DNA of 64,000 nt from assembly GCA_003221695.1 (NCBI GenBank), contig QHSX01000038.1, forward strand, positions 1 through 64,000, given 5' to 3'. The stretch comes from Candidatus Rokuibacteriota bacterium. GTDB taxonomy: Bacteria; Methylomirabilota; Methylomirabilia; Rokubacteriales; CSP1-6. This document shows positions 26,416 to 34,467 of the stretch, in pieces (positions within the stretch are counted from its first letter, which is position 1; each line of letters starts with the position of its first letter). The notes beneath the pieces are model-generated. The model was not told the DNA's origin and did not search any database. It saw only the letters and a program-made list of their open reading frames with translations. The position numbers and the translations under genes were made by a program.

Positions 26416-26442
26416 TGTCGATTCGGGCCCCCGCCGTTCGAC
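26416..26442 (+). promoter_or_regulatory. ECF42-type promoter of the DGPF operon
   Basis: TGTCGA (26416-26421) is separated by 17 nt from CGAC (26439-26442). This matches the published ECF42 promoter pattern (TGTCGA at minus-35, CGA/TC at minus-10) from Streptomyces venezuelae. It lies directly upstream of the DGPF gene, the usual ECF42 target. Confidence 0.65.
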
Positions 26443-26460
26443 TCAGTGATGGAGGGACAC

Positions 26461-26817
26461 GTGAAATACATGCTGCTGATTTGCCGGGACGAGCCGGTCT
26501 GGGATAAGCTCAGCGTGGCCGAGCGCCAGCGGATCTACGCGGAGACCCTGAAGCTGTCGGAGGAGCTCACGGCGCGCGGGCAGTATCTGGCCGGCCATCC
26601 ACTGTTTCCGTCGTCCTCGGCGACCAGCGTCCGGGTGCGCGACGGCAAGCGGCTCGTGACCGATGGTCCGTTCGCGGAGACCCGCGAGCAGCTCGGCGGC
26701 TACATGCTCATCGACGTCAAGGATCTCGACGAAGCCATCGGCATCGCCGCACGCATTCCATTGGCCCGCACGAGCACGGTCGAAATCCGGCCCGTGAGAG
26801 ACGGCGCGCCGAGTTGA
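26461..26817 (+). CDS. DGPF (YCII-related) family protein
   Basis: A 118-residue small alpha/beta protein. GTG 26461 follows GGAGGG with good spacing and gives the standard VKYMLLICRDE start; a GTG at 26446 is an alternative. The family motif LVTDGPFAETREQLGGYMLI contains the eponymous DGPF. Proteins of this family are the hallmark targets of ECF42 sigma factors; their biochemical function is unknown. It is followed by a VOC protein and further small enzymes on the same strand. Confidence 0.9.
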   Translation: MKYMLLICRDEPVWDKLSVAERQRIYAETLKLSEELTARGQYLAGHPLFPSSSATSVRVRDGKRLVTDGPFAETREQLGGYMLIDVKDLDEAIGIAARIPLARTSTVEIRPVRDGAPS

Positions 26818-26842
26818 ACGCCAGAACGACGGAGCGAGGGCG

Positions 26843-27202
26843 ATGATCAAGGGCCTGCGCGGAGCGACGATCTGGAGCGAAGACCTGAACAACCTGCTCC
26901 CGTTCTACCGGGACGTGCTCGGCCTCAAGGTGGGGCTCCAGATCGAGGGGTTCGTCGTGCTCGGCGATCTGAAGACGCCGGCGCTCGCGCTGGGCACGCA
27001 CAGCGAGGTGCACGGCCACAACGCGGACCCGGCGCGGCACATGGTCGGGCTCGCCACCGACGACGTCGACGCGGAGTGCAAGCGCCTGAAGGGCGCCGGC
27101 GTCGAGTTCGTGGAGGATCCGACGGACTACGGCACGCTGAGGATCGCGACGCTGAAGGATCCCGAAGGCAATCTGCTGCAGCTCCTACAGCCACGGCCGT
27201 GA
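26843..27202 (+). CDS. VOC (glyoxalase/bleomycin resistance) family protein
   Basis: A 119-residue VOC protein with LRGATIWSEDLNNLLPFYRDV at the start and TLKDPEGNLLQLLQP at the end, the usual beta-alpha-beta-beta-beta halves. The terminal glutamate-type metal site is replaced by Gln in NLLQL, so metal binding is uncertain. It lies 25 nt after the DGPF gene in the probable ECF42 regulon. Substrate unknown. Confidence 0.85.
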   Translation: MIKGLRGATIWSEDLNNLLPFYRDVLGLKVGLQIEGFVVLGDLKTPALALGTHSEVHGHNADPARHMVGLATDDVDAECKRLKGAGVEFVEDPTDYGTLRIATLKDPEGNLLQLLQPRP

Positions 27203-27218
27203 CAAACCAGGAGGCGAC

Positions 27219-27407
27219 ATGACGATGCGATTTCTGATGCAGGTCAGAGCTGACAGGAAGACAGAGACGGGCGTTCTCCCGAGCGTGAAATCGAAGCAAG
27301 AGGCGATCGAATGGGCCAAGCGCGTCCCCTTCGCCGAAGGCGAGGTGGTCGAGCTTCGGCAGGTGTTCGAGGCGTCGGACTTCCCTCCCGAGATCCTGTC
27401 CGTATGA
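27219..27407 (+). CDS. Minimal YCII/DGPF-like protein with its core deleted in frame
   Basis: A 62-residue protein with a good AGGAGG site. Its first 22 residues (MRFLMQVRADRKTETGVLPS) match the N terminus of the longer YciI/DGPF family and the rest (VKSKQEAIEWAKRVPFAEGE onward) matches the C terminus. The roughly 60 residues between, including the DGPF motif, are missing without loss of frame; the join is near 27285. The ATGA overlap with the next gene is intact. It may be a degraded gene kept for coupling or a real mini-protein. Confidence 0.7.
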   Translation: MTMRFLMQVRADRKTETGVLPSVKSKQEAIEWAKRVPFAEGEVVELRQVFEASDFPPEILSV

Positions 27408-27958
27408 TTCGCAAGATCCTGATCGCGCTCGCAGGGATCGTCGTCGTGTTCGTGGCGATCGTCGCCATGCAGCCATCCGAATACCGCGTCGCGCGGACGG
27501 CCACCATCGCCGCCCCCGCGCCCGCGGTCTTTGCGCAGGTGAACGATTTCCACAAGTGGGAGGCATGGAGCCCGTGGGCGAAGCTCGATCCGGCCATGAA
27601 ACAAACGTACGAAGGGGCGCCCGCCGGAACCGGCGCAATCTACGCGTGGGCGGGCAACAACGAGGTGGGCGAAGGCCGCATGACGCTGACGGAGAGCCGT
27701 CCGAGTGACCTCATCAGGATCAGGCTAGAATTCCTGAAGCCCTTCGCGGCCACGAGCACCGCGGAGTTCGCCTTCAAGCCCGAGGGCAATCGAACCGTCG
27801 TGACGTGGAGCATGGCCGGCAACGTCAATTTCATGGCCAAGATCGTCCACCTGTTCATGGACATGGATAGAATGATCGGCGACAAGTTCGAGCAAGGGCT
27901 GGCGCGACTGAAATCGATCACCGAGGCCGGGCAGTCGACGGCAAGGAGTCAGGGATGA
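27404..27958 (+). CDS. SRPBCC (START-like) family protein, membrane-anchored
   Basis: A 184-residue protein with an N-terminal hydrophobic anchor ([19 protein letters not shown]) and an SRPBCC domain: [32 protein letters not shown], then [20 protein letters not shown] and TVVTWSMAG. Such proteins bind hydrophobic ligands. It overlaps both neighbours by 4 nt, so it is translated together with them. Ligand unknown. Confidence 0.85.
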   Translation: MIRKILIALAGIVVVFVAIVAMQPSEYRVARTATIAAPAPAVFAQVNDFHKWEAWSPWAKLDPAMKQTYEGAPAGTGAIYAWAGNNEVGEGRMTLTESRPSDLIRIRLEFLKPFAATSTAEFAFKPEGNRTVVTWSMAGNVNFMAKIVHLFMDMDRMIGDKFEQGLARLKSITEAGQSTARSQG

Positions 27959-29070
27959 GCGGGATACGGGTACTGGTCGGGACACGCAAGGGCGCGTTCC
28001 TCCTGACATCGGACGGAAAGCGTGCCCGGTGGGACGTCAGTGGCCCCCACTTCGGGGGCTGGGAGATCTACCACCTCAAGGGATCTCCCGTTGACCCGAA
28101 TCGGCTGTATGCCTCGCAGTCGACCAGCTGGTTCGGTCAGATGATCCAGCGCTCGAACGACGGCGGCAAGACGTGGGAGACGGTGGGCAACAAGTTCGTG
28201 TACGACGGCGTCCCGGGCACCCACCTGTGGTACGACGGCACGCCGCGCCCCTGGGAGTTCACGCGCGTCTGGCATCTCGAGCCCTCGCTGACCGATCCGG
28301 ACACGGTCTACGCCGGGATTCAAGATGCCGCCTTGTTCCGCTCGATCGACGGCGGGCAGGCGTGGCAGGAGCTGCCCGGCCTGCGCGGCCACTCCTCGGC
28401 GCCCTCCTGGCAGCCGGGTGCCGGCGGGCTGTGCCTGCACACTATCCTGCTGGACCCGAGCCATCCCGAGCGCATCTTCATCGCCATCTCGGCGGCGGGC
28501 GTGTTCCGGACCGACGACGTCGGCAAGACGTGGCGGCCGATGAACCGAGGCCTCCGGTCCGAACAGATCCCCGACCCGAACGCCGAGGTCGGCCACTGCG
28601 TCCACCGAATCGCGATGCACCGGTCGCGCCCGAGCGTGCTGTTCATGCAGAAGCACTGGGACGTCATGCGCAGCGACGACGCCGGCGAGTCGTGGCGGGA
28701 GATCAGCGGGAACTTGCCGACCGATTTTGGATTTCCGATCGACGTGCACGCGCACGAGCCGGACACCATCTACGTCGTCCCGATCAAGAGCGACTCGGAG
28801 CACTATCTGCCCGACGGAAAGTTGCGCGTGTACCGCAGCCGCACGGGCGGACACGAGTGGGAGGCGCTCACGAAGGGCCTGCCGCAACGCGACTGCTACG
28901 TCAACGTGTTGCGCGACGCGATGGCCGTCGACTCGCTCGATCCGTGCGGCGTGTACTTCGGTACCACCGGCGGGCAAGTGTACGTGTCGGCCGACGCCGG
29001 GGACAGCTGGGCGGCCATCGTCCGAGATCTTCCTTCGGTCGTGTCCGTGGAAGTCCAGACGCTGCCATGA
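27955..29070 (+). CDS. BNR/sialidase-like beta-propeller protein
   Basis: A 371-residue propeller without a signal peptide. Repeats carry BNR-like Ser-x-Asp-x-Gly-x-x-Trp boxes: [50 protein letters not shown] and [12 protein letters not shown]. The start [18 protein letters not shown] is typical of cytosolic BNR proteins. It overlaps the SRPBCC gene and the MoaD-like gene by 4 nt each. A sialidase function is not implied because catalytic residues are not evident. Confidence 0.82.
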   Translation: MSGIRVLVGTRKGAFLLTSDGKRARWDVSGPHFGGWEIYHLKGSPVDPNRLYASQSTSWFGQMIQRSNDGGKTWETVGNKFVYDGVPGTHLWYDGTPRPWEFTRVWHLEPSLTDPDTVYAGIQDAALFRSIDGGQAWQELPGLRGHSSAPSWQPGAGGLCLHTILLDPSHPERIFIAISAAGVFRTDDVGKTWRPMNRGLRSEQIPDPNAEVGHCVHRIAMHRSRPSVLFMQKHWDVMRSDDAGESWREISGNLPTDFGFPIDVHAHEPDTIYVVPIKSDSEHYLPDGKLRVYRSRTGGHEWEALTKGLPQRDCYVNVLRDAMAVDSLDPCGVYFGTTGGQVYVSADAGDSWAAIVRDLPSVVSVEVQTLP

Positions 29071-29366
29071 TCCGCGTCGTGCTGCCGGCGCATCTCAGGA
29101 CGCTCGCACACCTCGACGGCGAGGTGAAGCTCGACGTCGAGGGTCGTGCCACGCAGCGCTCGGTCCTCGACGCGCTCGAGGCCTGCTATCCGGCCCTGCG
29201 CGGGACGATCCGCGACCACGTCACGCAGCAGCGCCGCCCGTTCGTGAGGTTCTTCGCCTGCGAGCGGGATCTGTCCCACGAACCGCCGGATGCCCCGCTG
29301 CCCGACGCGGTCGCGACGGGGGCCGAGCCCCTTCTGGTCGTGGGGGCCATGGCGGGCGGCGCCTAG
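29067..29366 (+). CDS. MoaD/ThiS-family ubiquitin-like protein
   Basis: A 99-residue beta-grasp protein starting [19 protein letters not shown], with [18 protein letters not shown] and a C terminus [11 protein letters not shown]. The tail ends in GGA instead of a bare GlyGly, so sulfur-carrier activation would need trimming or does not occur. It is translated with the BNR propeller, a pairing seen in other genomes; no moaE, moeB or other cofactor gene is nearby. Confidence 0.8.
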   Translation: MIRVVLPAHLRTLAHLDGEVKLDVEGRATQRSVLDALEACYPALRGTIRDHVTQQRRPFVRFFACERDLSHEPPDAPLPDAVATGAEPLLVVGAMAGGA

Positions 29367-29375
29367 GAACCCATC

Positions 29376-29771
29376 ATGACCGCTGCGCTGTGGATCGTGC
29401 AGTCGCTGCTCGCGCTCCTCTTTTTCTTCGCCGGTGGAATGAAGCTGGTCCTGCCGCTCGAGCAGCTGACCGGGCCGATCACGCTGCCGGGTCCGTTGTT
29501 GCGGTTCATCGGCGTGGCCGAGGTGCTCGGCGCGCTCGGCCTGATCCTCCCCGGGCTCCTGCGCATTCGGCCGGGCCTGACACCGTTGGCCGCTGTCGGG
29601 CTGGTGGTCATCATGATCGGTGCGACGGTGCTCACGCTGGCGGCCGGGGCTGTCGCGGTGGCGCTGATCTCGCTGATCGTCGGGCTCCTCGCTGCGTTCG
29701 TCGCCTACGGCCGCTGGCGGCTGGCGCCGCTTCGCGGGTCGTCACCCGGCCGTCAGTCGGTGAGATCATGA
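29376..29771 (+). CDS. DoxX family membrane protein
   Basis: A 131-residue protein with four hydrophobic segments; LLALLFFFAGGMKL and RFIGVAEVLGALGLILPGLL are typical of DoxX/DoxD-like proteins. It lies 9 nt after the MoaD-like gene and overlaps the MFS gene by 4 nt. Function in this context is unknown. Confidence 0.85.
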   Translation: MTAALWIVQSLLALLFFFAGGMKLVLPLEQLTGPITLPGPLLRFIGVAEVLGALGLILPGLLRIRPGLTPLAAVGLVVIMIGATVLTLAAGAVAVALISLIVGLLAAFVAYGRWRLAPLRGSSPGRQSVRS

Positions 29772-30982
29772 CGCTCTTCTACGGCTGGATCATCGTCGCC
29801 GCTGGCGTCGTCGTGACCTGCATCGGTCTCGGTGCGATGCTCTCGCTCAGCATCTTCCTCCAGCCCATGTCCGAAGCGACGGGCTGGTCGCGTACGGGGA
29901 TCTCGACGGCCGCGCTCCTCAACTGGGTCTCGATGGGCGTCGGGTCGTTCGTCTGGGGCGCCCTCTCCGACCGGCTCGGCACGCGCGCCGTCGTGCTCGT
30001 CGGAGGCGTCCTGCTCGGCCTCGGCATGGTGACGGCGAGCCAGGCGGCCACCCTCGGCCAGTTCCAGCTCCTGTTCGGCGTGATCGTCGGCCTGGCAGCG
30101 GGCAGCTTCTACACGCCGCTGACGGCGACGACCACGCGCTGGTTCACGCGGCATCGCAGTCTCGCCGTCGCGCTCGTCTCGGCGGGGCTCGGTCTCGGCA
30201 CGATGACGGTCGGGCCCCTCGCCCGCTGGATCATCACCAACTACGACTGGCGCGTCGCCATGCTCGTGCTCGGCGATCTCGCGTGGCTCCTCGTCATTCC
30301 GGCTGCCTTGCTCGTGAAGAACCCGCCGGCGCCCGCAGCCATTCCGGCGGCGGCCGGCGCCGAAGGCCCGGAGCTCACGGCCGCGCAGGCCTTGCGCACG
30401 CCGCAGTTCGCCGCCATCGCGCTCACGTACTTCGCGTGTTGCGCGGCGCACTCGGGTCCGATCTTCCACATGGTCACCCATGCGATCGACCACGGCGTGC
30501 CGGCGATGGCCGCCGCCACCGTGCTCGGGGCGGCGGGCCTGGCCTCACTGAGCGGCCGCATCATCTGCGGGCTCGTGGCCGACCGCGTCGGCGCGAAGCG
30601 CACGCTGCTCGCGGGGCTCGCCCTTCAGGCGGTCACGGTGAGCCTCTACCTCTTCACCCGCGAGCTCGCGGGCTTCTACGCGGTCGCGCTCGTGTTCGGC
30701 TTCGCCTACGGCGGCGTGATGCCGCTCTACGCGATCCTCGTGCGTGAGTACTTCGGCGCGCGGATCATGGGGACCGTCTTCGGCGCGGTCGCCTTCGTGT
30801 CCACCCTGGGCATGGCGCTCGGGCCGTGGGCCGGCGGCTGGCTGTACGACGCGTTCGGCAGCTACTTCTGGCTGTTCACCGGCTCGTTCGGTATCGGCCT
30901 CGGGGCGGTGGCCATCGCGGGCACGTTCCGCCCGCCCCGCCAGCTTCCAGTCGCGCTGCCGAGTCCGAGCGTGGCCCGCTGA
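29768..30982 (+). CDS. MFS transporter
   Basis: A 404-residue carrier with twelve hydrophobic segments. The ATG at 29768 overlaps the DoxX stop. The N terminus FYGWIIVAAGVVVTCIGLGA and loop GALSDRLGTRAV are typical of the oxalate/monocarboxylate-like MFS group; the second half has the related CGLVADRVGAKRT loop. It ends the ECF42-side gene run and is followed by a hairpin terminator. Substrate unknown, probably an organic acid. Confidence 0.9.
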   Translation: MTLFYGWIIVAAGVVVTCIGLGAMLSLSIFLQPMSEATGWSRTGISTAALLNWVSMGVGSFVWGALSDRLGTRAVVLVGGVLLGLGMVTASQAATLGQFQLLFGVIVGLAAGSFYTPLTATTTRWFTRHRSLAVALVSAGLGLGTMTVGPLARWIITNYDWRVAMLVLGDLAWLLVIPAALLVKNPPAPAAIPAAAGAEGPELTAAQALRTPQFAAIALTYFACCAAHSGPIFHMVTHAIDHGVPAMAAATVLGAAGLASLSGRIICGLVADRVGAKRTLLAGLALQAVTVSLYLFTRELAGFYAVALVFGFAYGGVMPLYAILVREYFGARIMGTVFGAVAFVSTLGMALGPWAGGWLYDAFGSYFWLFTGSFGIGLGAVAIAGTFRPPRQLPVALPSPSVAR

Positions 30983-30995
30983 AAGTCCAAGGGAG

Positions 30996-31015
30996 CGGCG
31001 CGCTGGTCCGCGCCG
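30996..31015. terminator. Hairpin between convergent genes
   Basis: The arms CGGCGCG and CGCGCCG form a perfect 7-bp stem around the 6-nt loop CTGGTC. It sits between the converging ends of the MFS gene (30982) and the aldo/keto reductase gene (31019) and could stop transcription from both sides. There is no U-tract. Confidence 0.5.
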
Positions 31016-31018
31016 AGC

Positions 31019-31855
31019 TCAGCCGACCAGCGATTCGAGCGCTCGCACCTCGTCGACGGAGAGCGCGAGCTCGCGGCTGGCCAGGTCCTGCTTCATGTGT
31101 TGCGCGTCGGCGGTGCCGGTCAGCGGCAGCATTCCGATCGCCTGCGCGAAGCGAAACACAACCTGCGCCGGCGTCACCGGGCCGCGCGCGGCGATGGAGG
31201 CGACCAGCCGGTGCCGCAGCGCCTCCGGGTTCGCCGTGAGCAGGGAGAAGCCCTGGTAGACGATTTTCCGATCGGTGCAGAACGATCGGACCTCTCGGTC
31301 CCAACCCAGGCGAGCGAAGCAGCGGTTCTGCACGAAATCAGGGGCCTCGGCACCGGCGGTCGCCATTTGCTCGAGGTGGGGCAGGGAGACGTTGCTGACG
31401 CCGAGGAACCGCGTGCGGCCCGCGTCGCGCTCGTTCACCATTGCGGCCCAGGCCTCGGCGTCGTCGTCGGTCCAGCCCCGAGCGGAGGCGGGCCCGTGCA
31501 GCACATAGCTGTCGACGTGGTCGGTCCCGAGGTGCTCGAGTGAGCTGGCCATGGACTGGGCGACCTGCGTGGAAAGGTCGGCGGCCGGATCGTAGGGCAG
31601 CCGGTGGTCCTGGCCGCCCTGGTAGGTGAACTTCGTTTGTAGGAAGAGGTCCGCGCGCGTGACGACGCCTGCCCGGTAGGCGGCGGCGAGCCCTTGGCCG
31701 ACGCCGGCCTCGAAGTAGTGCCGCCGCTGGTTGGCGGTGTCGATGCCACGGAAGCCCATCCTGAGCGCGAGCTCGGTGAGGGCCGGGGTGCGATCCTCCT
31801 TCCAGGCGGTGCCGTAGAGAAAATCGGGAATGGGTGCGGGGTGCTGCGCTGGCAT
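31019..31855 (-). CDS. Aldo/keto reductase
   Basis: A 278-residue reductase. The catalytic set is recognisable: GFRGIDTANQ with Asp, HYFEAGVGQGLA near the catalytic tyrosine, QTKFTYQGG with Lys and SYVLHGPAS with His. The C-terminal FRFAQAIGMLPLTGT segment is the NADPH-binding region. It stands alone on the minus strand after the terminator. Substrate unknown. Confidence 0.87.
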   Translation of the reverse strand: MPAQHPAPIPDFLYGTAWKEDRTPALTELALRMGFRGIDTANQRRHYFEAGVGQGLAAAYRAGVVTRADLFLQTKFTYQGGQDHRLPYDPAADLSTQVAQSMASSLEHLGTDHVDSYVLHGPASARGWTDDDAEAWAAMVNERDAGRTRFLGVSNVSLPHLEQMATAGAEAPDFVQNRCFARLGWDREVRSFCTDRKIVYQGFSLLTANPEALRHRLVASIAARGPVTPAQVVFRFAQAIGMLPLTGTADAQHMKQDLASRELALSVDEVRALESLVG

Positions 31856-31894
31856 CGCGTCATTCTGCCATTATCATGACGAAGCGACCAGAGC

Positions 31895-31945
31895 ATGAGC
31901 GCTCGATACTTCTACGGCTGGAACGTCGTGAGCGGTGGCGTGGTA
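31895..31945 (+). pseudogene. 5' remnant of an MFS transporter gene
   Basis: An ATG here opens with MSARYFYGWNVVSGGVV, which matches the start of YGW-type MFS carriers such as the two others in this window. After about 17 codons the similarity stops and the sequence becomes the 3' end of the opposite-strand lipoprotein gene. The rest of the carrier is absent, so this looks like a deletion or rearrangement scar. Confidence 0.5.
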
Positions 31946-31957
31946 CCGCGGCGAGCG

Positions 31958-32785
31958 TCAGGTCGCGCGCGCCGTGTGCGTCGAACGACAGGCATTGGCC
32001 GGGGGCCAGTGCAGGAGGACGTGGGCATATCGGCTCGGATCCATGTCGGCGCCGGTCCGTCGGAAGTACGCCTGCCAGAAGCGGCCGACGTTCTCCGCGA
32101 GCTCGGCCGATTTCGCGGACGCCCCCGACACATAGATGCACACGCCCGGGAGCTTGGGGACGAGGCCTTTGGCGTCCAGCTCTGAGAGGGTCTTCGTGAT
32201 CGTGGTGGGGCTCCAGGCGATCTTCTCGAAGTCGTACGGCGGATTGTCCTCGAGCATGTCAGACATCAGGACGAGCACCTTCCGTCGCGGCTCGTCGGAG
32301 AAGAGCTTCTCGGCCATGAGGAGCGAGCTGAAGATATCGGTGTGCGGGCTCACGTAGCGCTTCGCGAACACCTGGGCGACGGTCGTCCCGACCTTCTCCT
32401 TGAGATGGAGGACCTGGGTCTCGAGCTCCTTGGCGTCGCGGTTGTACTTCAAGACGTTGTTGAGCCATCCGCTGAACTCGGGCTTCGGCGGCAGGATGAC
32501 CTCGACGAGGGGACGGAATTCGGTCATGGTCTTGTCGTGAATGGGGGCGATCAAGAGCCGGTCTCCCGCCGAGAGCGACGGCAGGATCTCGCTCTCGATC
32601 TCCCGTCGGTACGACGCCCGGTCGTCACCCGTGATGCTCCCCGAGAAGTCGATGAAGACGACGACCGCCGACGCGTGCCGGACGGCGGCCGGCACGGAGG
32701 GCGTACAGCCGGTCGTCAGGAGAAGGGCCTGCGTCGCCAGGACGAGCAGCGAGGGCGCGAGCCGGCGCCGGGACTCAACGCTCAT
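31958..32785 (-). CDS. vWA-like lipoprotein
   Basis: A 275-residue exported protein: signal peptide with lipobox LLTTGC (Cys about 27), then VVVFIDFSGSITGD, a DxSxS metal-ion-dependent adhesion motif of von Willebrand A domains, and KVLVLMSDMLEDN as the later metal strand. It is the last of three minus-strand genes (coiled coil, membrane protein, vWA lipoprotein) with an 11-nt overlap to the membrane gene. It probably acts at the outer face of a membrane complex. Function unknown. Confidence 0.78.
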   Translation of the reverse strand: MSVESRRRLAPSLLVLATQALLLTTGCTPSVPAAVRHASAVVVFIDFSGSITGDDRASYRREIESEILPSLSAGDRLLIAPIHDKTMTEFRPLVEVILPPKPEFSGWLNNVLKYNRDAKELETQVLHLKEKVGTTVAQVFAKRYVSPHTDIFSSLLMAEKLFSDEPRRKVLVLMSDMLEDNPPYDFEKIAWSPTTITKTLSELDAKGLVPKLPGVCIYVSGASAKSAELAENVGRFWQAYFRRTGADMDPSRYAHVLLHWPPANACRSTHTARAT

Positions 32786-33809
32786 GCGGCGGCTCGTTCT
32801 CGCCGTTGACGGAGACCTCCGCCCACAGCTTCAGCGCGGGAAACTCCGGGTTCTTCCTGAAGGAGAACGGCGGTAAGAGTCGACGGAAACGAATGTTGGT
32901 TTGCCGGTACAGGGCGACCCGCTGGCTGGTCAGCTGCCGGACCTGGTCGATCTGGCTCTTGGCCGCTCGGATCTCCCCGTTGATGCCGTTGCTGAGCCCG
33001 AAGAGCTTCTCGCGAATGCCGTTCCGCTTCCGGTCGAGCGATTTGAGCGTCTTGTGGAACTGGTCAAGCCTTTCGTCCGGATCGTGGGCGAAGTAGGAGG
33101 CGGCCATGGCGCCGAAGAAGACCAGGCTGTTGAGCGCGAACAGGGCCCACGCCATCGCCCCCTGGTCGGCCGCCGCGGGGGCTCCCTCGGAGAACGAGGA
33201 AGAGATGTAAACGTTCCGCAACAGGCTGACTGCGTACAGGGCGCCGCCCACCACGATCGGCGTCAGGGCCCCCATCAGGATGTTGCCCGCCAGGCGTGGA
33301 AGCGAGTGGCGCAGATGGATACCGATGAACACGCCGATGAGCGGGATCATGATCGCGAGGGTGGACGCCATGACGTACGTCAGGTACTCGGCCTCACCGA
33401 ACAGGCGAAACACGACCGTATTGAGGGGGAACTCCCCGATGCCGAGGAAGAGGATGACCCCCCAGTGCAGCGCTGCCGGGAAGGGCATCATCACGTCCCG
33501 CCCCAGCTCCTTGACCCTGGACTTGTAACGGTCGGCGATCGGCTGGATCCGGTGGTCGAGGTCCTCCAGGCGCCTCATGAGCGCCTGGAACATCGGTTGG
33601 AGCTTGGCGATCCGGAGCGAGGCTGACTCGTAGATCCGTTGAACCTCTTGTTCACCGTGCGCGACCAGCGCCTGCTCGAACGGCGCCGGCATGTACGAGC
33701 CCATCTCGGGGATGTTGCGCTCCCCGTCCTTCTGGCCTTCGGTCTGGATCCGCTCTTCCGTGAAGGAAGTGGTCGGCGCCTCGGGCTTGGTGCGTGACAA
33801 ACCCAGCAT
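32775..33809 (-). CDS. Multi-pass membrane protein with coiled-coil flanks, unknown function
   Basis: A 344-residue protein. Residues 40-105 are helical and charged (RIYESASLRIAKLQPMFQAL), then come four hydrophobic segments (ALHWGVILFLGIGEF, YVMASTLAIMIPLIGVFIGI, ILMGALTPIVVGGALYAVSL, WALFALNSLVFFGAMAASYF), and residues 240-310 return to a coiled coil (SLDRKRNGIREKLFGL). No family is recognised. It starts 2 nt before the preceding coiled-coil gene ends and overlaps the vWA lipoprotein gene, so the three products likely form one complex. Confidence 0.72.
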   Translation of the reverse strand: MLGLSRTKPEAPTTSFTEERIQTEGQKDGERNIPEMGSYMPAPFEQALVAHGEQEVQRIYESASLRIAKLQPMFQALMRRLEDLDHRIQPIADRYKSRVKELGRDVMMPFPAALHWGVILFLGIGEFPLNTVVFRLFGEAEYLTYVMASTLAIMIPLIGVFIGIHLRHSLPRLAGNILMGALTPIVVGGALYAVSLLRNVYISSSFSEGAPAAADQGAMAWALFALNSLVFFGAMAASYFAHDPDERLDQFHKTLKSLDRKRNGIREKLFGLSNGINGEIRAAKSQIDQVRQLTSQRVALYRQTNIRFRRLLPPFSFRKNPEFPALKLWAEVSVNGENEPPHER

Positions 33810-33811
33810 TG

Positions 33812-34123
33812 TTATGCCTCGTGCTTCTTGAGGACCGAGGTCAGCTCGTCGATCAGGAACTTCATGTTGTCCAGGACGGTGTCCTCGGTGCCGTAAAGGT
33901 CGGTCATCCGCTTCATGAGCGCCTGGTAGTCGACTTTCATCTGGGCCAGCGTCTGGTGGAGCGAGTCGACGCCGGTCCGGAGCGCCTCCCGTTCCTGCCG
34001 CAGAGAAAACCAGCGCTTCTGGAGCGACTCCAGTTGATCGCGCATCTCTGAGGACTGCTGGACCAGTTCCCGGTACTCATTGATGGCCTCGATAATCCGT
34101 TTGACTTCCGTGTCATTGAGCAC
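33812..34123 (-). CDS. Small coiled-coil protein, unknown function
   Basis: A 103-residue, almost wholly alpha-helical protein (VQQSSEMRDQLESLQKRWFS and SLHQTLAQMKVDYQALMKRM). The start is GTG at 34123 behind AAGGAG with 7-nt spacing. It is the first gene of the coiled-coil/membrane/vWA module and lies 2 nt from the membrane gene. It could bind the coiled coils of that membrane protein in the cytoplasm. Confidence 0.72.
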   Translation of the reverse strand: MLNDTEVKRIIEAINEYRELVQQSSEMRDQLESLQKRWFSLRQEREALRTGVDSLHQTLAQMKVDYQALMKRMTDLYGTEDTVLDNMKFLIDELTSVLKKHEA

Positions 34124-34467
34124 CGCTCGGCTCCTTTCTCAAGTTCGACGTGGCCCTGCTGGTGGATTGCCGCTATTCTTCAGGAACGATTCCGTGGCGA
34201 AGACGTCCTTTCCGGAGACCCTTCCACATCCATCGCGCCCCGTTCGGCTCTCTGTAACACGCTTCCACCAACCTCTGTTGCGCCTGTGCCGGCGCAGTTC
34301 GACACTGTTACTACCTGGACGGCGCCCTCCTAGTTCAAGGGACGTGCCACGGCTAACCTAGCGAATATTAGCGTTTCCGGAGGGCAACGCTCGGCGATCT
34401 GGCACGACAACTTCACCTTCGCGTCGGGTTGTCTACGTGGTGGACAGTGCCCCGCGGCCCTTTCGCG
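34124..34467. other. 344-bp intergenic region
   Basis: No convincing gene is seen. It is less GC-rich than its surroundings and separates the end of the XRE regulator from the start of the three-gene membrane module. A short inverted repeat (GCTAA at 34352-34356, TTAGC at 34368-34372) flanks an AT-rich segment. A promoter for the module is expected here but none is clear. Confidence 0.6.
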
